A stretch of DNA of 64,000 nucleotides from Elusimicrobium simillimum (lineage in GTDB: Bacteria > Elusimicrobiota > Elusimicrobia > Elusimicrobiales > Elusimicrobiaceae), in assembly GCF_049639735.1 (NCBI RefSeq), contig NZ_JBEVVA010000003.1, positions 1,860,001-1,924,000 of the forward strand. The letters run 5' to 3'. The notes under the pieces were generated by a model. It was not told the origin of the DNA and made no database searches. It saw only the letters and a program-made list of their open reading frames with translations. Position 1 is the stretch's first letter, and every line of letters starts with the position of its first letter. The position numbers and the translations under genes were made by a program. Of the stretch, positions 23,520 to 33,076 are shown piece after piece.

Positions 23520-23653
23520 GGGGCCCCGAAGATTTGCATGTATTTTGAATTTTTTTCTTTTCAGCACACTTGGGGCGGGTAGCGCAGCGGACACGGCGGG
23601 TGTGTTGAAAAGAAAAAAATTCAAAATATATGCAAAGATTTGGGGATAAAAAA
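23520..23653 (+). repeat. Long-hairpin element, copy B
   Basis: 134 nt. The stem 23533-23569 pairs along its full 37 bp with 23600-23636, with only two G-U pairs. The left end GGGGCCCCGAAGATTTG (23520-23536) and right end CAAAGATTTGGGGATAAAAA (from 23633) are identical to copy A, as are the inner GCACAC/GTGTGT pairs, including the G-U next to them. The stem core is a different sequence from copy A. The loop contains GCGCAGCGGACACGGCGG. A terminator follows directly, as in copy A. Confidence 0.78.
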
Positions 23654-23680
23654 TGCCCGCTCTAAAGAGCGGGCATTTTT
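23653..23680. terminator. Bidirectional terminator (amidase and element B)
   Basis: ATGCCCGCTC (23653-23662) and GAGCGGGCAT (23667-23676) with A and T runs on each side. The amidase stop codon (23679-23681) touches the T run. Confidence 0.88.
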
Positions 23681-25295
23681 AAAAACCTTCGGCTTTGGCG
23701 TAGGCCATTATGCCCTTGGCTATGCCGTCCGCTATTTTAAGTCTGACAAGTTTTGTGTTAAGCTGCTTTCGGTCATTAAGATTACTAATATAACCGCACT
23801 CAACAAGCACTGCCGGGGAATCCACACCCTTAAGCACATAAAAATTAGCTTGTTTTATACTGTTGTTAGGGTTTACCGTTATACCTATACCTTTGGTATT
23901 TTTAACGCTGTTACGCACATAACCCGCAAGTTTGGAAGACTCGTTAACATACTCATTAACCGCCAGCGAGCGCAGCAACATATCGGCAAAGTTAAAGTGC
24001 GTTTCCTCATACTGTAAAGATTCGTTTTCAAAAGCGGCAATTTCAGCCGCCTGCGCGTCGGACGCTTTTTCTGAGCGGAAGTAAACCTCAAACCCGTTGG
24101 CCGCCGTCTTGGCCGAGGCATTTGTATGTATGGACACAAACAAATCGGCCTTAAAATCATTAGACAATTTAGAACGCTCGCTAAGCGCTAAAAATCTGTC
24201 GTCGCTGCGGGTCATTTTTACATCAAAGCCTTTCTTTTTTAATATATCGTAAACTTCTTTGGCTATAATAAGGTTAATAGTTTTTTCCTGCGTGCTGTAT
24301 TTTCTGACGGCGCCCGGGTCCTTGCCGCCGTGGCCGGGGTCTATCATAATACGCATTTTTTTGCCTTTAGCCGGCGCTGCTGTTATTACAGCAGCCGGCT
24401 TACCGGCGGAAATTTTGACAGCGGGCTCTGCCGCTGCTATTACGGGCCCTGAGAAAAAGGCTCCCGCATCTAACTCTTCAGCGTCGCCGTCATCTTCATC
24501 ATCCTCATCAGGCGTTTGCGGCTGCGCTGGCGCGATGACTGGCGCGTCAGGCGCCTGCGGCGCGGTGCCTGCGGCCTGCGCATTGGCAAACGCTTTAAAA
24601 ACTAACATTCCGTTGTCATACTCAAAAGCCCAGCCTTTTGCTTTGGGCTTCATTACAAAACGCAAACACTCATTTTTACCGCAGGATTTTATGTAAAAAG
24701 TATTTATTAAATCATCTTTCACCTTAAAGGTACCCAGGCGTTTTGCAATGGCGCCTTCCAACTCAACCTCAACAATATTTCTGTTTTTCTGGTTGGTTTT
24801 AAATGACAGTGTGCCCTGCGTGGCAAAGAATACAAAAGAAGCGTCTTTAGTGGCGGAGGACGACACATATTCCACATTATAAAACTTTTCTAAAGAATAT
24901 TTACCGTCAGAAAAACTAAGTTGTTTATTTAAGGCCTCTGACAACCTTTTATCTAAAAAGAACTCCACCGGAACATAGATTTTAGATTTTACAACCTGGG
25001 CGGGCAGCGGTAAAAGCGTATTCTCATTATTTACAGTTACCTCGCGTTTGCCCGCTGTAAATAACGCGGAAAAAGAACCTATCTTTACCCTTAACTGTTG
25101 GGACTGCGAGTAGTAATTACTCTCCCCGCCCAACTTACGCGCCATTGCCTGCGCGTCCACAAACACTGTGGCGTTTAAGATAATAGACGGCACACTGCCC
25201 TTGCTTTTGCCCTCATTAAACAAATATGTTTTCTGGGCAAAAGCGGGGGCCAGCAGTACAAATATAAATGCCAGCACAGCAAGAAGCTTCTTCAT
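23679..25295 (-). CDS. N-acetylmuramoyl-L-alanine amidase
   Basis: 538 residues from the ATG at 25295 (signal peptide MKKLLAVLAFIFVLLAPAFA; SD GAGAG). The N-terminal half has a copper-amine-oxidase-N1/stalk-like domain (FVDAQAMARKLGGES, KIYVPVEFFLD) and a second beta domain similar to AMIN. An Ala/Pro linker with the acidic run DEDDEDDGDAEE lies near residue 275. The C-terminal Amidase_3 domain has the zinc and catalytic residues DPGHGGKDPGA (about 324), STQEK (Glu), SIHTNAS (His) and VLVECGYISN (catalytic Glu). Periplasmic peptidoglycan hydrolase for cell separation. The gene lies 23 nt after rng and ends the mreC operon. Confidence 0.93.
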   Translation of the reverse strand: MKKLLAVLAFIFVLLAPAFAQKTYLFNEGKSKGSVPSIILNATVFVDAQAMARKLGGESNYYSQSQQLRVKIGSFSALFTAGKREVTVNNENTLLPLPAQVVKSKIYVPVEFFLDKRLSEALNKQLSFSDGKYSLEKFYNVEYVSSSATKDASFVFFATQGTLSFKTNQKNRNIVEVELEGAIAKRLGTFKVKDDLINTFYIKSCGKNECLRFVMKPKAKGWAFEYDNGMLVFKAFANAQAAGTAPQAPDAPVIAPAQPQTPDEDDEDDGDAEELDAGAFFSGPVIAAAEPAVKISAGKPAAVITAAPAKGKKMRIMIDPGHGGKDPGAVRKYSTQEKTINLIIAKEVYDILKKKGFDVKMTRSDDRFLALSERSKLSNDFKADLFVSIHTNASAKTAANGFEVYFRSEKASDAQAAEIAAFENESLQYEETHFNFADMLLRSLAVNEYVNESSKLAGYVRNSVKNTKGIGITVNPNNSIKQANFYVLKGVDSPAVLVECGYISNLNDRKQLNTKLVRLKIADGIAKGIMAYAKAEGF

Positions 25296-25317
25296 AAAAA
25301 CTCTCTCAGCGCAAATA

Positions 25318-26769
25318 CTACTCAAGCACTATTTTATAGTCTTCCCACGCAAGCTGCGGGTCCGCCTGTATCTTCATAGAACGGTGAATATTTTGCTCTA
25401 TTATAGACTGTTTAGGCTTTATTTGGTCCGCCAGCTGCGGGTGCAGCACTATGCGCAGGTTACCGCCGGGGCGGCCCTGCGTAAGGTCGTAAATTTCTCT
25501 CTGTATTTTAATACGCATACTCTCGGCCGAAAGTACGCGCCCTGAACCATGGCATTCCGGGCATTCATCCGTAAGCAGACTGCCGGTGCTTTCCTTTTTT
25601 CTTTCTCTGGTCATTTCAACAAGACCAAGACGCGTGATGGGCAGTATTCTTATTTTTGCCCTGTCGCGGCGTACAGCGTTGCCAAGCGCCTCAACCACAC
25701 GGTGGCGGCTGGAAGCTTTTTTCATGTCGATAAAGTCTATAACCACAATACCGCCTATATTGCGCAGGCGCAGCTGGTGCGCCACTTCCTGGGCGGCCTC
25801 AATATTGGTTTGGGTTACTGTTTCTTCCTGTGATTTATTGCCGGTAAACTTACCTGTGTTTACGTCAATGGCGCACAGAGACTCGGCCTCTTGTATAATA
25901 ATACTGCCGCCGTTTGGCAGAGGCAGTTTTGTTTTGCGTAAGTTGTTAATATCCTCTTCAATATCAAACGCTTCAAAAATGGGTGTTTTGCCTTTGTAAA
26001 GTTTTACTTTGCCCACAAGTTCCGGTGAGTTTTTGGAAACAAAATCAATCACGTTTTCATAATCTTTTTTATTGTCCAGCATATATACTTCTATATTTTC
26101 GGAAAGTATGTCGCGCGCAACCTGCAGCACAGCGTCCATATCCTCATGCAAAAGCGAAGGAGACGGTAAAGACTCAAACTTGCTCATTATGCTCTGCCAT
26201 TGGCGGTAGAGGTATTTAACTTCGCGTTCAAGCTCGTCTTTGGTAGCTTCTTCAGCCTCTGTACGCACTATACAGCCCATGCCGTGTAAATGCTTGGCGG
26301 CAAGGTCTTGCACCATGTCATTAAGTTTATGCCTTTCTGAATTATCTTCAATATTTTTGGATACTCCCACAAAACTTTGGTGCGGCGTTAAAACTAAAAA
26401 TCTGCCCGGCAAAGTTACGTCCATAGTTATCTTCATGCCTTTGGTGCCTATGGCGTCTTTAACAACCTGCACCATAACTTCCTGCCCTTTTTTAAGCACG
26501 CGTTCTATATTCTTTTTTTCATCGCCAAGCACGTCTGAAATATAGAGATAGGCGTTTTTTTCGTAGCCTATGTTAACAAACGCGCTTGAAATACCGGGCA
26601 GCACGTTTTCAACAGTGGCTTTGTAAATATTGCCCACTATGTTTACCGCGCCGCGGCGTTCCCACATAAGCTCGGCCAGGCGGCCGCCCTCCAGTATTGC
26701 CACTCTTGTTTCTTCAAACGACGTGTTTGCCAGCACTTCTACTTTTACATTTTCTTCATGTTTACTCAT
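25318..26769 (-). CDS. rng: Ribonuclease E/G family protein
   Basis: Endoribonuclease in mRNA decay and rRNA processing. 483 residues, the length of RNase G, without the long RNase E scaffold tail. S1 domain at about residues 35-125 (GNIYKATVENVLPGISSAFVNIG), RNase-H-like and catalytic part with AIDVNTGKFTG (about 303) and IVVIDFIDM (about 347), and the Zn-link ECPECHGSGRV (about 412). In the cell-shape operon behind rodA, as in many bacteria. Confidence 0.95.
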   Translation of the reverse strand: MSKHEENVKVEVLANTSFEETRVAILEGGRLAELMWERRGAVNIVGNIYKATVENVLPGISSAFVNIGYEKNAYLYISDVLGDEKKNIERVLKKGQEVMVQVVKDAIGTKGMKITMDVTLPGRFLVLTPHQSFVGVSKNIEDNSERHKLNDMVQDLAAKHLHGMGCIVRTEAEEATKDELEREVKYLYRQWQSIMSKFESLPSPSLLHEDMDAVLQVARDILSENIEVYMLDNKKDYENVIDFVSKNSPELVGKVKLYKGKTPIFEAFDIEEDINNLRKTKLPLPNGGSIIIQEAESLCAIDVNTGKFTGNKSQEETVTQTNIEAAQEVAHQLRLRNIGGIVVIDFIDMKKASSRHRVVEALGNAVRRDRAKIRILPITRLGLVEMTRERKKESTGSLLTDECPECHGSGRVLSAESMRIKIQREIYDLTQGRPGGNLRIVLHPQLADQIKPKQSIIEQNIHRSMKIQADPQLAWEDYKIVLE

Positions 26770-26782
26770 ATCAAATCCTTAG

Positions 26783-27457
26783 TTACACCAAAGTATATCC
26801 GCCAAGAGAATTACTGTAGTATAAATTCTTTTTAATTATTTTTACTGCCGAACTTTCAAAACTATTGCACTGTCCGTTCCCGCCCAAATTAAGCCACTTG
26901 GCTAAAAATAGCTCAACTTTTACGCTGCGTCCGTTAACCTTGCAAAGTGTTATTTTTAAAACACCGCCGTCCAATTTGGCGCTGAGAATATACGGTTTTA
27001 TGTCAACTGTCTCTCTAAGCCCGTTTTCATGCACGGTGGTAACAATTATTTCTTTACTGCCTAAAAAATCCTCAAGCGGCGGCGGGTTAAAATTATCAAC
27101 CCCAATTACCTCATACTCCACCACATCAGATAAACTTGCTATAGACGGGAATTGGTAAGGAATCTCTTTAGACTCCAGCACTTTTATACCGCCTTTTTCC
27201 GCTTTTTTAAGCGCTTCAAACGCTTCTGTATCTTTAACAAAATCTGTAAAATATAAATCTATGTACTCGCACTCGCTGTCCTGCCCAAGCGCTAACGGCG
27301 GGCCAAATGTTAAACGCGGGCGGCTGGCGTCGCTGTCCATCTTAGCTATCGGCAGGCCTGAGGACAACAGCATCTCACGCCAAATATTTGCCGTTTGCCC
27401 CTGCGTCAGGCTGTTTGCGCGCGCGTACCTAATACGCATTTTATAAATTTTTAACAT
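26783..27457 (-). CDS. DUF2344 protein (TIGR03936 family)
   Basis: 224 residues from the ATG at 27457, which has AGGTGA about 10 nt upstream; a GTG at 27472 overlapping the rodA stop is the alternative. The family block YKMRIRYARANSLTQGQTAN and SRPRLTFGPPLALGQDSECEYIDL identify DUF2344, proteins normally encoded next to or fused to a B12-binding radical SAM protein (TIGR03960). That partner is absent here. Function in the family unknown. Between rodA and rng, the position typical for this family. Confidence 0.85.
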   Translation of the reverse strand: MLKIYKMRIRYARANSLTQGQTANIWREMLLSSGLPIAKMDSDASRPRLTFGPPLALGQDSECEYIDLYFTDFVKDTEAFEALKKAEKGGIKVLESKEIPYQFPSIASLSDVVEYEVIGVDNFNPPPLEDFLGSKEIIVTTVHENGLRETVDIKPYILSAKLDGGVLKITLCKVNGRSVKVELFLAKWLNLGGNGQCNSFESSAVKIIKKNLYYSNSLGGYTLV

Positions 27458-27468
27458 ATTTGGGTGGC

Positions 27469-28821
27469 TCACCTAAACGAAATACGCCTTGAATAAATAG
27501 ACTGCACTATGCCAAACGCCCACATGCTTGCAACAAAATTGGACCCGCCGTACGATATAAGCGGCAGCGGTATGCCCGCCACCGGCGCCAGCCCTATAAG
27601 CATGCCAAAATTAACTATGGCGTAAATTAGAAACATACTAAATATGCCCGCGCAAACTAAATAGCCATAACCGTCGCTGGCGGAGTACGCTATCATAACT
27701 ATGCGCCACAGTATAATAAAATATAAAGCCAGCACGCCAAGCGTGCCCCAAAGGCCCATTTCCTCGCCTACCACGGCCAAAATAAAATCAGTATGTTTTT
27801 CCGGCACAAAACCAAGGCGTGACTGCGTGCCCGAAAATAAACCTTTGCCAAGCGCCCCGCCGGACCCCATGGCAATTTGCGCCTGCAACACATTATACCC
27901 CGCGCCCTTAGGGTCAGATTTTGGCGCTAAAAACGCTTCCACGCGTTTACGCTGGTAAGGTTTAACATGTTTATCCACAACCATACCACTTAAAAAACCC
28001 GCTATTATAACCCCGCAAACAATAAGCACGAAAATATACCCTATATAAATTCTAAATTGCTTAAGCAACGTCCACACAAGATATCCTATAAGCATAACCA
28101 GGGCGCAAAATAAAATCATATACCAAACATTTGAAGACATACCGCCCACAAAACGCAGCAGCCCGCTTGCGGCCATGGCATCGGGGTGCAGGTAAAGATA
28201 TGTCCAAATAAGCGGGAATATACCCGCGAAAAAGCCAAACAAAAATATTAGTATCAAATAAAATATATTTACCCCGGCGCAGTACATCAGCATAAGCAGC
28301 GCGGGCAGGGAAATAACTACGGAAGAAAAGTCCGGCTGTTTCATAATAAGGCCGAATATCGGCGCCATTATGGCAAACAGTACAAATATGACTGAAGGCT
28401 CTTTAATGCGCCGCATATTACGCTGTAAAAAACTTGCCGCTATCAAAATCATGGCAACACGGCAAATTTCAGACGGCTGCATAGAAAACATTGCAAAATT
28501 AAACCAAGACTTTGACCCGCGCTGGTAACTGCCAAATATAAGCACTCCTACCAGCAGTAAAATTACAAACCCGTACAGCCACTTCCACTGTTCCTCATAA
28601 ATTTGGTAATTAAAAAACCAGCCGAATAAAAACGCCGCTATGCCAACAGGAATAGCCACTATATGCTTTTTAACAACAACGCCGCTAAGGCTGGTGCCCG
28701 CCACCGCGCTCATCACCGCCAGCGAACCTATCAGCACAAGCAACAGCACCGCTATGACAAACACATAGTCAACGCGGGTTCTTTTAATACTTTGGTCCGA
28801 ATATGAATTTAAACTAAACAT
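27469..28821 (-). CDS. rodA: Rod-shape peptidoglycan glycosyltransferase RodA
   Basis: SEDS-family integral membrane polymerase that builds lateral-wall glycan with PBP2. 450 residues, longer than the usual 370-400, with about ten membrane helices. The family blocks MQPSEICRVAMILIAA, KQPDFSSVVISLPAL, VLQAQIAMGSGGALGKGLF, FVPEKHTDFILAVVGEEMG and the terminal GIPLPLISYGGSN are present. The extra length is a periplasmic/helical insert around residues 190-290. Downstream of mrdA by 14 nt. Confidence 0.95.
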   Translation of the reverse strand: MFSLNSYSDQSIKRTRVDYVFVIAVLLLVLIGSLAVMSAVAGTSLSGVVVKKHIVAIPVGIAAFLFGWFFNYQIYEEQWKWLYGFVILLLVGVLIFGSYQRGSKSWFNFAMFSMQPSEICRVAMILIAASFLQRNMRRIKEPSVIFVLFAIMAPIFGLIMKQPDFSSVVISLPALLMLMYCAGVNIFYLILIFLFGFFAGIFPLIWTYLYLHPDAMAASGLLRFVGGMSSNVWYMILFCALVMLIGYLVWTLLKQFRIYIGYIFVLIVCGVIIAGFLSGMVVDKHVKPYQRKRVEAFLAPKSDPKGAGYNVLQAQIAMGSGGALGKGLFSGTQSRLGFVPEKHTDFILAVVGEEMGLWGTLGVLALYFIILWRIVMIAYSASDGYGYLVCAGIFSMFLIYAIVNFGMLIGLAPVAGIPLPLISYGGSNFVASMWAFGIVQSIYSRRISFR

Positions 28822-28835
28822 TAAAACCTCTTAAA

Positions 28836-30590
28836 TTATTCAATATCAAAATACGCCTGTATCATTTTTTTAGCCACGGGCCCGGCCACTGTGGAACCGT
28901 GTTTGCCATGCTCTATAAAAACAGCCACGGCTATTTCAGGCTCGCCGCCCTTGGGCGCGGCAAAGGCCATTATCCAGGCGTGGTCATTGCCGTGCGGGTT
29001 TTCAGCGGTGCCTGTTTTGCTGTAAACATCATAGCCCGGTATTCTTGTGGCTCTGCCGGTGCCTTTATCCGTAGTTTGTTTTAAAGCTTTAAAAATATCC
29101 TCCCAAGCCTGCGGCGCCGCGGGAACTTCTTTAATAACTTTGTGTTCGCCTTGCACTAAAACTTCACCTGAGGGGGAAACTATTTTTTCAACATAATAAG
29201 GCCGCCAAAGTTTGCCTTTGCTGGCAATAGCCGCCGCAAACTGCGCTACCTTAACAGGCGTGACCAAAAGTTCGCCCTGGCCTATGGCAAGGTTAAGCGT
29301 ATCGCCGGCAAACCAATATGTTCTGTTTTTAGCGCGGCGGGTGGGGCCGAAAAGGTTGCCGCTTCTTTCACCAACAATATCAATGCCGGTAGGTTCGCCT
29401 ATCATAAATTTGCGCTGCATTCTTTCTATAGCGGCGGAGCCTATCTGATTACCTAAAATATAAAAATAGGTGTCGCATGATTTTGCCATAGCGTCAAAAA
29501 AATCAACATGGTTATGCACGCCCCAGCATTTAAAAACCCTGGCGCCTATATCATAAAACCCGGGGCAGTTGATTGAAGAGTTAACATTAAGCTTCCCCTC
29601 GTCCATAGCCGCCATGGACGTAATAACTTTAAACGTAGACGCCGGAGGATAAACACCCTGCACGGCAAGGTTAAACTCTTTTATGGCTTTTCTTTCTTTT
29701 TCAGTATCTTCGTTATTATAAGGCACAAAAATATTAGGATCAAAAGCGGGAGACGTAGATAGCGCCAGCACCGCGCCAGTTTTAGGGTCCAGCGCCACGG
29801 CTGCGCCTATACCTGTGTTAGAGGCCGCAAGCCCCGCGTCCGCCGCCTGTTGTACTTTAGAGTTTAAAGTAAGATAAATATCGGCGCCCGGGCGGCCTTT
29901 TTTATCTTCAATAACGCTTTTAAGACGCGCGCGGTGGTCCACTTCCAAAAACAGTCCGCCATCGGTACCTTTTAAATATTTTTCAAATTTCTTTTCTATG
30001 CCAAAGCGGCCTATGCGGCTGTCCAAACGGTAATCAAGACTTTTGTCTCTGTCACGCCAGGCGGCGCCCTCCATACTGCCAAGATAGCCAATAAGATGGC
30101 TGGCAAATGTTTTAAGCGGGTATGTCCTCTTACTTTCCTCAATAAGATAAATGCCGTTGTAGTGCACCTGCAGCTCGGCAAGAGGAAGAGTATATTGGGG
30201 GGAGAGGTTTTCCGCTATGACAGAGGCCTTGCCGCTTCTGGCGGCGTTTTTTAATTTTTTTAAAACATCTTCCTTTTTTTGGTTTATAGCGGCGGCGATT
30301 TCATCTGATAAAGTTTCTATATATTCCGGCTGGGAGAGAGTGTTGTTAGGAAAAAAGTAGAGGTTAAAAACAGGCGCGCTTTGCGCGGCTACCGCGCCGT
30401 CCGCCGTAATAATGCGCCCGCGCGGCGCCGTTTGGTAAATTGTCTGCGTGCGGTTACGCTCCGACTGCTGCTGGTAGTAGCTGTGCCTCACCACCTGTAT
30501 GTCAATAAGGCGCACGGCTATAACGGCGCAGGCCGCCATGGCTAATATCCATAAACCTTTTAATCTGGGTGAGACGTCAATCTTTTTCAT
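28836..30590 (-). CDS. mrdA: Penicillin-binding protein 2
   Basis: Monofunctional transpeptidase of the elongasome. 584 residues. N-terminal membrane helix (about 10-28), PBP dimerisation/pedestal domain (TAPRGRIITADGAVAAQS), and transpeptidase domain with the active serine in GVYPPASTFKVITSM, the SxN-like SCD in MAKSCDTYFYILG and KTG in YSKTGTAENPHG. The start overlaps the mreD stop by one base, and rodA follows. Confidence 0.96.
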   Translation of the reverse strand: MKKIDVSPRLKGLWILAMAACAVIAVRLIDIQVVRHSYYQQQSERNRTQTIYQTAPRGRIITADGAVAAQSAPVFNLYFFPNNTLSQPEYIETLSDEIAAAINQKKEDVLKKLKNAARSGKASVIAENLSPQYTLPLAELQVHYNGIYLIEESKRTYPLKTFASHLIGYLGSMEGAAWRDRDKSLDYRLDSRIGRFGIEKKFEKYLKGTDGGLFLEVDHRARLKSVIEDKKGRPGADIYLTLNSKVQQAADAGLAASNTGIGAAVALDPKTGAVLALSTSPAFDPNIFVPYNNEDTEKERKAIKEFNLAVQGVYPPASTFKVITSMAAMDEGKLNVNSSINCPGFYDIGARVFKCWGVHNHVDFFDAMAKSCDTYFYILGNQIGSAAIERMQRKFMIGEPTGIDIVGERSGNLFGPTRRAKNRTYWFAGDTLNLAIGQGELLVTPVKVAQFAAAIASKGKLWRPYYVEKIVSPSGEVLVQGEHKVIKEVPAAPQAWEDIFKALKQTTDKGTGRATRIPGYDVYSKTGTAENPHGNDHAWIMAFAAPKGGEPEIAVAVFIEHGKHGSTVAGPVAKKMIQAYFDIE

Positions 30591-31081
30591 TAAACGAAGC
30601 TTTCAGCCTCGGGCAAAGACAAAGCGTTAAATGTAGAAAACACAAACAGCGCGATAATAGAATTACTGACCGCGCCAAATACCAAACTTTGAAATCCGTG
30701 CCAGGCCGTACCTTTTGAAAATATAAGTCCTGTAAAATTATAAAGCAAAACACTAATTATAGTGATACAAAAAATCAGCACCATCTGCGGGAGCACGCTT
30801 TCAAAATCAAGAAGTTTCTTAACAAGATAAACTATACCCGCGCATAAAGTGAACGTAAGCGCGTAAGCGCCAAACATATTTACGCCAAAAAAATCTAAAA
30901 ACATGCCGCCAAAAAACGCGAACGTGTAACCCGCCCATTTATTATAACGGGCGCACACTATCACGCACACCGTAAGCATAAAATTTATACTTATATTAAA
31001 ACTGGAACCAAACGCCGCGAACGCCCAGTGAATTACCGTGCAAAGAATAAAAATAACAATTAATTGTAAAGCTGATTTCAT
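30590..31081 (-). CDS. mreD: Rod shape-determining protein MreD
   Basis: 163-residue membrane protein with five or six hydrophobic helices (ALQLIVIFILCTVIHWAFAAF, YTFAFFGGMFLDFFG, ...). Little sequence identity is usual for MreD; the call rests on length, topology, the GGMFLDFF-type motif and its exact place between mreC and mrdA. The start overlaps the mreC stop by 4 nt (ATGA). Confidence 0.9.
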   Translation of the reverse strand: MKSALQLIVIFILCTVIHWAFAAFGSSFNISINFMLTVCVIVCARYNKWAGYTFAFFGGMFLDFFGVNMFGAYALTFTLCAGIVYLVKKLLDFESVLPQMVLIFCITIISVLLYNFTGLIFSKGTAWHGFQSLVFGAVSNSIIALFVFSTFNALSLPEAESFV

Positions 31082-31920
31082 TTTTTACCCGCCTTAATAC
31101 CGGTTATGACAAACACTTCTTTAACCGCACCGGGGCGCACTATCGGGCGTACGTTAAGCGTGAGAGAGGTTTTAATTTCTTCGCCTTTTTCGGCGGAAAT
31201 TACTTTGCCTATGCTTATGCCCTCCGGAAATATCACACTGCTTTTAGAGGTATAAACAAGCTCGTCCTCTAAAATTTCCGTGCCAAGCGGCACATAACGC
31301 AGTTTTAACATGCCGCTTTTGGACCCTGTTATCAGCCCGTCTTCGCTAGTGCCTTCAAGATGCGCGGCGGCGGAAAACTCCTCGTCATTTAAAAGCAAAA
31401 CTTTGGAGGTGTTTAATTCTTCCTCTATAACAGTGCCAACTAAACCTATTTTGGTGCCGTCAAAACCTATTACGGCGCTTTTTACGCTTACGCCGTCATT
31501 GGTGCCTTTGTCTATGATAATGCTGGTCCAGCGGGAAGGGTCGCGGTAGGCGGTTTTAGCCCAAACGCCGTTCCATCGTTTTTCGGGGTTTAGGAGCATT
31601 GCTTCTGAAAGGCGTTCGTTTTCTTCCAGTATTACTCTGGCCTCTTCTTTTATTAGTAAAGTTTCTTTTAAATCTTCTTCATAAGAGGTTTTTTGTTTGT
31701 GTATGGCCAAAAGTTCTCTGACGGTGGAACTGACATTGGCAAAGTATTCCACGCTGGAATGCGCGGCTCTTATCTGCGGTATAAACACATAAGAAAGCAC
31801 CGCTTTTACCGAGCTTACAAACCCCTTTAAGGGCAGTATTAAAAGCAGCACCGAAAGTATAAAATAAAATATAAAAGCTTTTCTAGAGCCTGAGGAGGCG
31901 TCTATATTAATCTTACGCAT
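31078..31920 (-). CDS. mreC: Rod shape-determining protein MreC
   Basis: 280 residues. One N-terminal membrane helix (about 14-32), coiled coil (about 60-110), then two beta-barrel subdomains with NDGVSVKSAVIGFDG and GLITGSKSGMLKLRYVP. Periplasmic scaffold linking MreB to PBP2/RodA. First gene of mreC-mreD-mrdA-rodA-DUF2344-rng-amidase. There is no Shine-Dalgarno; -10 TAAAAT ends 6 nt before the ATG, so it is predicted leaderless. mreB is not upstream but 3.5 kb away. Confidence 0.95.
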   Translation of the reverse strand: MRKINIDASSGSRKAFIFYFILSVLLLILPLKGFVSSVKAVLSYVFIPQIRAAHSSVEYFANVSSTVRELLAIHKQKTSYEEDLKETLLIKEEARVILEENERLSEAMLLNPEKRWNGVWAKTAYRDPSRWTSIIIDKGTNDGVSVKSAVIGFDGTKIGLVGTVIEEELNTSKVLLLNDEEFSAAAHLEGTSEDGLITGSKSGMLKLRYVPLGTEILEDELVYTSKSSVIFPEGISIGKVISAEKGEEIKTSLTLNVRPIVRPGAVKEVFVITGIKAGKK

Positions 31921-31926
31921 GTTAAC

Positions 31927-31955
31927 ATTTTAACTTATATTTACTACTTTTTGAA
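31927..31955 (-). promoter_or_regulatory. Leaderless promoter of the mreC operon
   Basis: Minus strand: -35 TTCAAA (31955-31950), 17-nt spacer, -10 TAAAAT (31932-31927), six bases (GTTAAC), then ATG. Confidence 0.6.
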
Positions 31956-32019
31956 ATTATTATGCGCGCGTACGGTAAAAAATGCCTAAAATAGCCCTAA
32001 ATAACTAAAAATACCGCCG

Positions 32020-33072
32020 CTATTTGAATAATTTTTTATATTCCCCGTAACCTTCTTTTTCAAGGTGTTTTACCGGTATAAACTTAAGCGCCGCACTGTT
32101 AATGCAGTAGCGCAGCCCCCCTTTATCCGCCGGGCCGTCGTCAAATACATGTCCCAGGTGTGAGTCGGCGTTTTTACTGCGCACTTCCGTCCTGTTCATG
32201 CCGTGTGAAGAATCTTCTTTTTCGGTCACGTTAGCTATGGGTTTGGAAAATGACGGCCAGCCGCAGCCGGCGTCAAATTTATCTTTAGAGGAAAACAGCG
32301 CCTCGCCGCTGACAATGTCCACATAAATGCCGTCCTCAAAAAACTTGTCATACTCCCCGCTGAACGGGGCTTCAGTGGCATTTTGCTGGGTTACGGCGTA
32401 GGAAATGGGGCTTAAAAGCGTTTTAAGGTCTTTTTTATCCTGCTTTTTTGCGTATTTGTCCGCGCCCGCCAAATTAATATGGCAGTAGCCGCCCGGGTTT
32501 TTATCTAAATATTTTTGGTGGTATTTTTCAGCGGGGTAGTAATTTTCAAGCGGCTTAAGTTCTGTGACAATGGGGGCTTCGTACTTGCGCTGTTCCTCGC
32601 TAAAAACTTTTTTGGCGGCGTAAACGTCTTTATCGTTAATGTAATAAACGCCTGTGCGGTACTGCGCGCCAATATCGTTGCCCTGGCGGTTTGATACTGT
32701 GGGGTTTATAATTTCAAAGAAAATATGCAGCAGCTGTTCAAGCGAAAGTTGTTTAGCGTCATATTGCACGTGCACGGTTTCGGCGTGGCCGGTGTTTTCG
32801 TTACAAACCTGCTCATATGTAGGGTTTTTGGTTTTGCCGTTTGCGTAGCCGACTTGCGTGTTTACAACACCGGGTATTTTGTCTAAATACGCCTGCACGC
32901 CCCAAAAGCAGCCGCCGGCAAGATAAATATCTTTAAGGCCTTCCTGTTTGCTAAGTTCCATAACTTCCCCCTTGTTGACAACTGTGGTTTTTGGCGGATT
33001 AATGTTCATAAAAATCCCCCAGGCCAGCAAAACTAATGCTACAAAAAAAATAGGTTTATTTATTTGAAACAT
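32020..33072 (-). CDS. msrAB: Peptide methionine sulfoxide reductase MsrA/MsrB fusion
   Basis: 350 residues. An N-terminal hydrophobic segment (about 8-23) predicts export or membrane anchoring. MsrA domain about 45-200 with the catalytic GCFWG motif (about 54); MsrB domain about 215-340 with GCGWPSFSKPI, NADSHLGHVFDDGP and catalytic LRYCINS. Repairs both S- and R-methionine sulfoxides, presumably in envelope proteins. Four nt after the AlkZ-like gene, so co-transcribed with it. Confidence 0.95.
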   Translation of the reverse strand: MFQINKPIFFVALVLLAWGIFMNINPPKTTVVNKGEVMELSKQEGLKDIYLAGGCFWGVQAYLDKIPGVVNTQVGYANGKTKNPTYEQVCNENTGHAETVHVQYDAKQLSLEQLLHIFFEIINPTVSNRQGNDIGAQYRTGVYYINDKDVYAAKKVFSEEQRKYEAPIVTELKPLENYYPAEKYHQKYLDKNPGGYCHINLAGADKYAKKQDKKDLKTLLSPISYAVTQQNATEAPFSGEYDKFFEDGIYVDIVSGEALFSSKDKFDAGCGWPSFSKPIANVTEKEDSSHGMNRTEVRSKNADSHLGHVFDDGPADKGGLRYCINSAALKFIPVKHLEKEGYGEYKKLFK

Positions 33073-33076
33073 AATT

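Noticed and set aside
6230..23653. Insertion sequence remnants
   Set aside because: No transposase-like frame near any of the three hairpins.
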